Assembly (NCBI GenBank): GCA_964342265.1
Contig: CAYFFE010000070.1
Span: 1 to 19,957 of the forward strand
Direction: 5' to 3'
DNA: 19,957 nucleotides
Source of the DNA: Halioxenophilus sp964342265
GTDB lineage: Bacteria > Pseudomonadota > Gammaproteobacteria > Pseudomonadales > Cellvibrionaceae
Part shown: positions 8,190 through 14,935 of the stretch, piece by piece
Position numbering within the stretch: position 1 is the stretch's first letter
Layout of the letters: every line of letters starts with the position of its first letter
The notes under the pieces: generated by a model
The model's database searches: none
Told to the model about the DNA's origin: nothing
What the model saw: the letters and a program-made list of their open reading frames with translations, nothing else
Position numbers and translations under genes: made by a program

Positions 8190-9602
8190 TTAGCGTCCCT
8201 TGCGATCGCCCTTGCTCGGTTGACTGACATTGGCCACATGTAAGGTGGCACTGTGCGGGGCGACTTCGTCGCTGCCGGCTTGTATATACAATCGCTCACC
8301 GAATACGATGGTATCTAACGGTTGTTGATCGATTTTTATGGTTTGATTACTGATTTTTATTAAGACCGAATGGTCGCCTTTGGATAGATCGATGGTCGGC
8401 ACTGCTTCGACGATTTCTCGCTGAGCGCCAGGAAAACGCGCGCGCGCCAATGTTGGCAAGGTAACTTGCGTACCGATCAAACTGGTTTCCACCCACTGCT
8501 CTAGCGTGGCCCTAGCCGTGGATTCGGCAGCGGTAAACTCTATGTATAGATCGCGCCCGCGCCATTGCTCATCGATAGTAATAAAGAACAATCCGTCATT
8601 ATCGATACTGAAACTGAATGATTCGTAAGCCAGTTTTACACTGCGCGCAGTTGTATTTATGGCCTCAATAACCCGTTGAAACGCACGGTAACTGTTATCG
8701 TGTTGATACCCTTCTAGCGGTGCCGGAATTAAGCCTTTGGGATTAATGGCCGCAATTTGCCCTAAAAAGTTGGCCAACGCAGAATATAACGTAAAAGGAT
8801 GGATAGCGTTTGTCTCGCAATAAATATCCAACGTGGGCAGTATTTTTACCAAGTTTTTCACAAACGTACTGTAGCGATTACGCAGCGGAGAAGGCTTAGC
8901 GTCGCCTTGCAGCGCACGCGACAAACGCGAAGCCCGTGTACGTATATTGGTTCGCAAATCATTAATGCGCTTGTGTAAACACAAGTCTCCCAGAGAATTG
9001 AGAGCATTAATATCCAACATCGGTGGGTAATAATTACCCAAACAAAACAGTCCGTCCGATTGGCGATTTATTTCCAGCAATTTAAAGTAACTGTAGTTGC
9101 TATTCGGCGTTGCTGGGTGGAGGGAGAGCTTGGGCACTAGCCGACTCACGGCGACGCCATCGGTACCCGTATTTTCGTCGACCACTTTAGCGCCTTCGAT
9201 TGAATCAAATCGCTGTTGGGGACTTTTAGCGTTTGCAGCGCTGGCACCACGTTTAGCCACTCGTAAATATATCGACAATGTATTGCTTGTTATCTCGCGA
9301 CTTTTAAATGCGTCTGCCAAGTCAATTGTTAGAGCTTCGGCGCAATCTGCCATTGGGTACTCAAAGACCAAGCCATCAGGAAAAACACCACTTACCCGAT
9401 TAATTACCAACTCACCACTATTGAGATTACCTTCGTTAACATCCAATTGAGTAATGCCATAGTAATGAGGCTGTACCAAGGACATAACTGCACACAATCT
9501 TTGTTCCCAATAGCAATCGTTTTGCTGGAAATGTTGCGGAGACAACAGCATTCCTTCAGCCCATTGAACCGGATGCGAAACAACTAAGGGCGACCTTGTC
9601 AT
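8190..9602 (-). CDS. tssK: TssK, T6SS baseplate-membrane complex adaptor
   Basis: A 470-residue protein, slightly longer than the usual roughly 445. The N-terminus carries the TssK signature VQWAEGMLLSPQHFQQNDCY, and the rest fits a shell/neck domain followed by a head domain (NTLSIYLRVAKRG, about residues 95-115; the C-terminal region with LYIQAGSDE). TssK trimers are cytoplasmic, decorate the TssF-TssG wedge and bind TssL and TssM, linking baseplate to membrane complex. A Shine-Dalgarno AGAGG lies 8 nt before the ATG. The gene sits 13 bp after tssJ and 3 bp before the chosen start of tssL, in the common JKLM order. No interruption or odd feature is seen. Confidence 0.96.
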   Translation of the reverse strand: MTRSPLVVSHPVQWAEGMLLSPQHFQQNDCYWEQRLCAVMSLVQPHYYGITQLDVNEGNLNSGELVINRVSGVFPDGLVFEYPMADCAEALTIDLADAFKSREITSNTLSIYLRVAKRGASAANAKSPQQRFDSIEGAKVVDENTGTDGVAVSRLVPKLSLHPATPNSNYSYFKLLEINRQSDGLFCLGNYYPPMLDINALNSLGDLCLHKRINDLRTNIRTRASRLSRALQGDAKPSPLRNRYSTFVKNLVKILPTLDIYCETNAIHPFTLYSALANFLGQIAAINPKGLIPAPLEGYQHDNSYRAFQRVIEAINTTARSVKLAYESFSFSIDNDGLFFITIDEQWRGRDLYIEFTAAESTARATLEQWVETSLIGTQVTLPTLARARFPGAQREIVEAVPTIDLSKGDHSVLIKISNQTIKIDQQPLDTIVFGERLYIQAGSDEVAPHSATLHVANVSQPSKGDRKGR

Positions 9603-9615
9603 ATCAAAACCTCTT

Positions 9616-10092
9616 TTATCGGATGGTTTCCAATGATGGCTTTTCGTCCAGCACCAGATTAACGTGTTTAATGCGACTTATATCAAACACAAAATATTTT
9701 TTTTGTTGGTAGTAGGCTACAAACACTAATACTCGACGTGCTTTGCTAAGTTTTTTTGGTAACTCAACCTTTTTTATAACACTCAAAGGCACGGGTTGTA
9801 GCGATTGAATACGAATCTGCTTAGTATTCATGGCCGTAAAACTCGCCCTTTCGGAAAACCATGCATCGGCTTTAGCAGGCACTAAGCGATCATTAACCGA
9901 GGAATCATAAATTGCTGCAATATCAATCTGAATAAATTTATTACGGTTAGCACCTTCTGTTCTTGTGATTAACATTTCTTCCAATACCACACGATTACTG
10001 GCAAACGGTAGATATTTTTTAACCGTCGAGCAACCGCCGACTGTCGTTAAAGTAACAATGACAAAAACACACAGAGCGCGTTGAATTGTCAT
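9616..10092 (-). CDS. tssJ: TssJ, T6SS outer-membrane lipoprotein
   Basis: A 158-residue protein with a type II signal peptide: a hydrophobic stretch at residues 7-18 and the lipobox VGGC ending at Cys21. The mature domain is of TssJ/VasD size and character (LVPAKADAWF, then VLVFVAYYQQKKYFVFDISRI), predicted to be a beta-sandwich. TssJ is anchored in the inner leaflet of the outer membrane and binds the periplasmic tip of TssM. Its start overlaps the stop of the DUF4150 gene as ATGA, so it is translationally coupled to the spike-loading cassette, while tssK follows after 13 bp. Position next to tssK supports the call. Confidence 0.92.
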   Translation of the reverse strand: MTIQRALCVFVIVTLTTVGGCSTVKKYLPFASNRVVLEEMLITRTEGANRNKFIQIDIAAIYDSSVNDRLVPAKADAWFSERASFTAMNTKQIRIQSLQPVPLSVIKKVELPKKLSKARRVLVFVAYYQQKKYFVFDISRIKHVNLVLDEKPSLETIR

Positions 10093-10478
10093 TTAAGAGC
10101 CATAACTTTTAATTGCGACATAACCGCAACCAACCCCGGTGAGTTAATACCATTTTGTAAAGTTATACTGGTTAATTTGGCCACAGGCGCGCAACTGGCA
10201 ATGACCGAGGTACTGCCCATTACGTAACTTGCCGTACTTTTAATAGTGCTAGAAACAATACCGCCGTAACTGCCCACTTCATCTGCCGACGTTAAGCTAT
10301 TGGTGGTTAACAATGTATGAACCGGGCTGCAATCGATGGTGACATTTAGTGCGAATCCTAACCCTACCGAACTAGACGCCAAATTCACATAAGGCGTCGG
10401 TACGGAGTACGGCGGTGTTTTGCAAACATCCACAATACCCAGTGCCATGGCATTTGACTGTGTAACGATAAACGGCAT
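10089..10478 (-). CDS. DUF4150 PAAR-like spike-tip protein
   Basis: A small 129-residue protein with the DUF4150 (PAAR-like) pattern: ALGIVDVCKTPPYSVPTPYVNLA at residues 12-34 (key run D17-V18-C19-x-T-P-P), then GGIVSSTIKSTASYVMGSTSV at about 72-92 and a hydrophobic C-terminal part. PAAR-like proteins cap the VgrG trimer and sharpen the spike, often carrying or recruiting effectors. Here it is only the tip domain, with no toxin fused behind it. It starts 3 bp after the DUF3540 gene, with GGGA about 6 nt before the ATG, and its stop overlaps the tssJ start. Placement with vgrG, DUF2169 and DUF3540 genes is typical of T6SS tip modules. Confidence 0.9.
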   Translation of the reverse strand: MPFIVTQSNAMALGIVDVCKTPPYSVPTPYVNLASSSVGLGFALNVTIDCSPVHTLLTTNSLTSADEVGSYGGIVSSTIKSTASYVMGSTSVIASCAPVAKLTSITLQNGINSPGLVAVMSQLKVMALK

Positions 10479-10481
10479 AAC

Positions 10482-11069
10482 TTATCCCATATTGATGTGT
10501 TCGGCATTAATACGCAGATCTTTTTGCGCCTCAACTAATCCGTGGCGACTGCGTATCGTTAATAATTCTCGGGATTCAATTTGACTGTGATTACTGCGAT
10601 TCATCCAGCGTTGCGCGGTTTGCACGAGGGTTTCACTGATGTGCGTCATCATATTTTTGGCTTGAGTTAATATGGCTCCGTAGGGGCTCGCCAGGTGTAT
10701 ATTTTTCCCCGCAAACTGATTAATCGAATCTTCGGCGACCATGTGAATATTCTGTGCTCGCAGACTAACCTGTTGCACTCCGGCAGTGGCGATTACCTGC
10801 TCGGATCGGTCGTTGCGCTCCAAAATAGCGACAATATAATTGCCCAGGTTTGAATGACTCACCATTACATAGTCACCTACTGCTACTTCAATCAAACAAC
10901 TGTAGCCTTGTAAAGCAAAGTCACCGTTGTCCAGAAGAATTCGGTTTTTTTCTATTTCGATTACAGTGTGTGTAAACAGCTGAGCAGCAGAGCCATTACA
11001 GTGAATGGATTTACTAGGCTCTGAGTACACACTTGCTGTGGAATTTAGCTTAGTAACGGCATTGGACAT
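10482..11069 (-). CDS. DUF3540 protein of the T6SS spike-loading cassette
   Basis: A 195-residue protein matching the DUF3540 family in length and pattern: a beta-rich N-terminal half with an OB-like stretch (GDFALQGYSCLIEVAVGDYV, about residues 48-67) followed by repetitive turns (SLRAQNIHMVAEDS, then LTIRSRHGLVEAQKDLRINA). The repetitive second half resembles the beta-helical needle of VgrG. No catalytic motif or membrane segment is seen. DUF3540 genes are regularly found with vgrG, DUF2169, DUF4150 and pentapeptide-repeat genes and are thought to help attach or load spike cargo, but the exact role is not settled. The ATG overlaps the preceding stop as TAATG, with AGGAG 7 nt upstream. Confidence 0.85.
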   Translation of the reverse strand: MSNAVTKLNSTASVYSEPSKSIHCNGSAAQLFTHTVIEIEKNRILLDNGDFALQGYSCLIEVAVGDYVMVSHSNLGNYIVAILERNDRSEQVIATAGVQQVSLRAQNIHMVAEDSINQFAGKNIHLASPYGAILTQAKNMMTHISETLVQTAQRWMNRSNHSQIESRELLTIRSRHGLVEAQKDLRINAEHINMG

Positions 11070-12133
11070 TAATAGGCTCCTGCCTGAACGGCTTTTTGTT
11101 CTAATCTTTCGAGTTCTTTATTATGGAAAGCGACGCCCTGCGTGCGATTATTCTTTAATCGGGAGTCAATTAACGACTGGCCTTGAAAGGAACCCGAGCG
11201 TAGATCGCAATCGATTATGTCGCTATTGTTTAGTTTGGAGTAGTTCCATTGGCTGTAAATTAGCGAGGTTTTTTTAACCAAACAATTGCTCAGCTTTGCC
11301 TTTGACCAAATGCTTTCATTCATACGACAGCCGTTCCACATACAATGAGCGGCATCTACCGAGTCCCATAGGCTTTTTTCGGCTTGAGCTTTGTTAAAAC
11401 TGGCGTTGGTAATTTGAGCATTGGCGAATAAACTTTCGTCTAGTACAGCCTCATCGAATACGACCTCTGTTAATTGTGCATTGCAAAAATTCGTGGCCTT
11501 TAAGCGCGCGCCGCTAAAGTCGATATGCTTAAGCGTGGCCTTTTGAAAATTACAACCCGTAAACTCGGTTTCTTGCCAGGATTTGTTCTCTGCGACAGCA
11601 TCGAGAAACAAGCAACGACTAAATATAGTGGTTTCCGTTTTCCAGTCCGTAATATTTAGCGACATGAAACAGGCATTATCGATAGAGCTACGAACGAGCA
11701 CTAAATTCGGAATAGCAGTTTTCACAAAAGCAACTGATTGTAATCCGCAATCAATAAAAGCCAAACCATCGCCGGCACACTGTGCCAGACTAACTTTTTG
11801 TAACTCACATCGATTAAAAATCACTTCGCTAAATGTGCCGGCTTCAAACGATGAGCCAGCGATAACTGAACCATTAAAACTCAACTGGTTGCATTGACAC
11901 TGCGTAAAATTAGACTGATTAAAATCGCAACCATTAAACTCACAATTCTGAAAGCGACATTCCAACCAAGTAACGGATTCAATGGTACATTTTATAAAAC
12001 GGCAATTCACAAAAACACAGTGCTTGTATATTTGCTCCTCAAATTGCTGACTTGAAAACACTCGATCAAAGTAGCATTTCGCATTTACCAGTGGAGTAAA
12101 ATCTTCAACCACTTGTGCAACCGCATCCATCAT
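11069..12133 (-). CDS. Pentapeptide-repeat protein of the T6SS cassette
   Basis: A 354-residue protein made mostly of pentapeptide repeats (about residues 35-335), seen as runs such as CRFQNCEFNGCDFNQSNFTQ and ATLKHIDFSGARLKATNF. These fold as right-handed quadrilateral beta-helices and act as rigid scaffolds. Many repeat turns carry cysteine next to the central Phe or Leu. There is no enzymatic domain and no signal peptide. The start at 12133 was chosen because ATG overlaps the upstream TGA (ATGA) with GGGAG about 9 nt before it; an upstream in-frame ATG at 12199 would add 22 residues inside the previous gene. It lies directly after the DUF2169 protein, whose tail is built of the same repeats, suggesting a paired scaffold for loading cargo on the spike. 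Confidence 0.87.
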   Translation of the reverse strand: MMDAVAQVVEDFTPLVNAKCYFDRVFSSQQFEEQIYKHCVFVNCRFIKCTIESVTWLECRFQNCEFNGCDFNQSNFTQCQCNQLSFNGSVIAGSSFEAGTFSEVIFNRCELQKVSLAQCAGDGLAFIDCGLQSVAFVKTAIPNLVLVRSSIDNACFMSLNITDWKTETTIFSRCLFLDAVAENKSWQETEFTGCNFQKATLKHIDFSGARLKATNFCNAQLTEVVFDEAVLDESLFANAQITNASFNKAQAEKSLWDSVDAAHCMWNGCRMNESIWSKAKLSNCLVKKTSLIYSQWNYSKLNNSDIIDCDLRSGSFQGQSLIDSRLKNNRTQGVAFHNKELERLEQKAVQAGAY

Positions 12134-14928
12134 AGGTATTGACTCCCAACATTTTTTAAGCCAACACGTTGCTGCATAATAACATCGGTTAAATCGCAAT
12201 CTTGACAGTTCATCTCAGTTAATTCAGCTTGCCATAGATTGGCACGCGCCAAATTGCTCTTGGTAAAGTTTGCTTTTTTAAATTTTGCCGAGTAACCATC
12301 GAAGTCTTTTGCGCTTACCGATGATAAATCGGCATTATTAAATATGGATCTCGCCGCACAGGCAGCGTTTAAATAGCTATAGCTTAAATTAGCGTTACCA
12401 AAATCACTCTTTATTATTTGAGCGCGTGGCAATTCTGCTCCGCTAAGGTTGCAACCTCGAAAGCCGCTCTGCTCGATAGTCGCATTCTTAAATTTTGCTC
12501 CAGTAAAGTTACAGTCGGCCAAAGCAATGCAGCGCATTAGGTAGGCCGACGAAAACCTAGCCGCCTCGGCGTTAACATTAGAAAAGGATACTTGCTCAAA
12601 ACTACTCTGGTCAAACGTGCATTGGCTAAAATCTACTAACTGACAGTTCGCACCCTGCAGTTTGATACGGTTAAGGTTTGAAGACTGAGCAGATACCTTT
12701 ATGAATGACACTTTGGCCAACGTGCAATGCACCCATAAAGATTCGTTTAGGTTACACTGTATAAAATCGCTATTGCTGATCACACTGCCCGACCAATTAC
12801 TTTTTTTAATATCTGCTTCAATTACTTTGCTAAAAGCTAGCTCACACTCCAGCCACTGAGCATCGTCACCGACAACGCCGTATAAATTTGCGTCGTCGAA
12901 TTTGCAGTTTTTAAATACCACTTGGTGCACTAGCGCACCACTCAAAGAGGAACCGTTAAAAATACAATTTACGAACACCGCATTCGACAAATTTGTTCTA
13001 GCAAAATTACATACACTTAAATCCAGGCCCTCGAATCGAAAGCCTGATAGATCTGCACGCGAAAGGTCTCTGCCTTGCAAACAATCTGAGCGTGTTTTTT
13101 GATGATGGTGTAATAATTTACTGCATTCAGAGCGTAAAGCTTGAGCCAATAAAATATCCGACTTAGTAACACCCTCTAATTGCGGTGCACTATGTGTCTC
13201 CGCCAATCTGGCTATTTTGGCTTGATTTGCAGCGAATTCGGAAATTTTCTTAGCTTTTTCCTGATGATCAAGGCCATTATCAACCATGCCTTCGGTGTCG
13301 GATGGTTTTATACGAATACTCAGTTGTTGTTCTGCTAGCTTAATGATCGCTTTAATATCATCATTGTTATTTCGCTTATCCGCGAACAGATTATTTTTCT
13401 GGCTAGCGTTTTTAAGCACCTTACCTTTTTCTATTTCATTTATGGCTTTATCTTTTATTTCTAAGGCTTGTTGTTCACAACCAGACATAACGGTTTGTAC
13501 ATAATCCATTATTCCAGTCAGATCCGCTTCACCGAGATCCATTTCATCAGGCGTTGGCATTTTATCGGCAGCTAACTGGGGAGGTTGCCAAGTCATTTGC
13601 TTGGCCAGATTTACCTGATCAGTCACGCGCTCTTGCTCAACGCTGTCGTTTACTTCTTTGTTTAAGACCGCGTTGTTTTTATCTAATTTATTAGTACCTG
13701 CACGAGAATAGGAAGGCGGCAATGTATCGTTTATCGCGTATTGTAATGCTTTTTGTTGCGCTTCTGACTTTTGTTGTCGCTGATTATAATGTCGTTCTCG
13801 TTCAGATTTTGCATGTTGATCCTGCTCATCACTGCGCTTGGGTGATAATGGTAAATCGTTTAATGCGTGTTTGAGCGCGTGTTCTTTATCGGTTCTGGCG
13901 ATTAACTGCTCTTGATAATGTTTAACATCACGAGGACTATGGCGACTGTCTTCATACGCTAGCAGTAAACTGGCGACATCCAAGCCATCGGAATCTTGTA
14001 CGAGGAAGGTACCACGGCCAATCATTACACCTAACTGTTGCTCAGGAAAAAACCATACGGTGTCGATGTCTAATAAACACTCATTGAGTGCTTTTTGATT
14101 TTGCATCTGGTAAAAACACTTAAATACTACCCAAGGTAATTGGCCGTTAAGCGTCGGATAATCGGCGTGCATTCCAGTTAACTCGTAGTCCATCCCCCCA
14201 TAGAATGGGTCTACTTGTTGTTGATCTTCTGCCGCTCGATTAAAGAAATGAAAATCCAAATCGTCAGGAAAGCCAGGATAGCGCTGATTTAGCCACTGAT
14301 CATTGTAGGTACCCGCCAGTGGTATTTTTTGCGGCCAATCCACACCCACCGGGCCTAGAGCGGCAATTTTATTATTTTTGCTGGATTTTGATACCACTAC
14401 CCCATCAGCCCGGCGGTAGGCGGGTATCAAATTTGGTAAATCGGTTGCGGTATTTTTGGCAGTATCGCTGTTCGACAGTGGCGCTGTGCTTGGGCTGCCG
14501 GCACCTATGCCCACGGGGTTTTGGTGACTATTTTTTCCCCCGTAAGTGTATTCATAGTCTAGGGGAATGCGTGTAAACGCTTCAGTGGTAACTACCGCGC
14601 CTAACGGGCTTTTTTTCTTGCGATTACCGATTACTTTAATTGCTTTTTGAATATCACCAATAGAAACAGAAACCTCATAATCTTTTTTGGGTTCCGGGGG
14701 TATCGCACTCCCCATAACGATCACCTCTGGCGACCCTTTTGGCATGGCCAAATCAAAAATATGCCCATTCATTAGTGAATGGTATTGCGCTTTCGCGTCG
14801 GTTTCTGGGTAAATTTCACCGGTCTGCAAGTTAAAACTCATCATGGCGGCTACAGAGAGGTAGTGATTACCTTTAAAGGAATACGGTTTGTAGAGAGTGC
14901 CGATTTTTCTGGGTTTTAGTAAGTTCAT
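12130..14928 (-). CDS. DUF2169 adaptor-like protein with pentapeptide-repeat tail
   Basis: A 932-residue two-part protein. Residues 1 to about 320 are a DUF2169 domain (FTRIPLDYEYTYGGKN near residue 118, GPVGVDWPQKIPLAGTYN near 202, PGFPDDLDFHFFN near 229, VVFKCFYQ, then DTVWFFPEQQLGVMIGRGT). Residues about 330-615 are a hydrophilic, Q/K/E-rich linker, probably helical. From L617 to near the C-terminus run pentapeptide repeats (LQGRDLSRADLSGFRFEGLD onward). DUF2169 proteins accompany vgrG and DUF4150 genes and are regarded as adaptors that help load effectors on the spike; here that role is inferred from family and neighbours. The gene begins 7 bp after vgrG with only a weak Shine-Dalgarno (GAGTG) and overlaps the next gene by 4 bp. 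Confidence 0.9.
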   Translation of the reverse strand: MNLLKPRKIGTLYKPYSFKGNHYLSVAAMMSFNLQTGEIYPETDAKAQYHSLMNGHIFDLAMPKGSPEVIVMGSAIPPEPKKDYEVSVSIGDIQKAIKVIGNRKKKSPLGAVVTTEAFTRIPLDYEYTYGGKNSHQNPVGIGAGSPSTAPLSNSDTAKNTATDLPNLIPAYRRADGVVVSKSSKNNKIAALGPVGVDWPQKIPLAGTYNDQWLNQRYPGFPDDLDFHFFNRAAEDQQQVDPFYGGMDYELTGMHADYPTLNGQLPWVVFKCFYQMQNQKALNECLLDIDTVWFFPEQQLGVMIGRGTFLVQDSDGLDVASLLLAYEDSRHSPRDVKHYQEQLIARTDKEHALKHALNDLPLSPKRSDEQDQHAKSERERHYNQRQQKSEAQQKALQYAINDTLPPSYSRAGTNKLDKNNAVLNKEVNDSVEQERVTDQVNLAKQMTWQPPQLAADKMPTPDEMDLGEADLTGIMDYVQTVMSGCEQQALEIKDKAINEIEKGKVLKNASQKNNLFADKRNNNDDIKAIIKLAEQQLSIRIKPSDTEGMVDNGLDHQEKAKKISEFAANQAKIARLAETHSAPQLEGVTKSDILLAQALRSECSKLLHHHQKTRSDCLQGRDLSRADLSGFRFEGLDLSVCNFARTNLSNAVFVNCIFNGSSLSGALVHQVVFKNCKFDDANLYGVVGDDAQWLECELAFSKVIEADIKKSNWSGSVISNSDFIQCNLNESLWVHCTLAKVSFIKVSAQSSNLNRIKLQGANCQLVDFSQCTFDQSSFEQVSFSNVNAEAARFSSAYLMRCIALADCNFTGAKFKNATIEQSGFRGCNLSGAELPRAQIIKSDFGNANLSYSYLNAACAARSIFNNADLSSVSAKDFDGYSAKFKKANFTKSNLARANLWQAELTEMNCQDCDLTDVIMQQRVGLKNVGSQYL
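12150..13080 (-). repeat. Pentapeptide-repeat segment of the DUF2169 protein
   Basis: About 300 residues (617 to roughly 925) of tandem five-residue repeats around a central Phe or Leu, for example ADLSGFRFEGLDLSVCNFAR and ANFTKSNLARANLWQ. The register is best at both ends and more irregular in the middle. It belongs with the similar repeats of the next gene. Confidence 0.8.
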
Positions 14929-14935
14929 GGCGCAC

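Noticed and set aside
12134..12199. Upstream ATG at 12199 for the pentapeptide gene
   Set aside because: The extra 22 residues lie inside the DUF2169 gene and do not look like a repeat protein start; the ATG at 12133 overlaps the stop as ATGA and has a Shine-Dalgarno.
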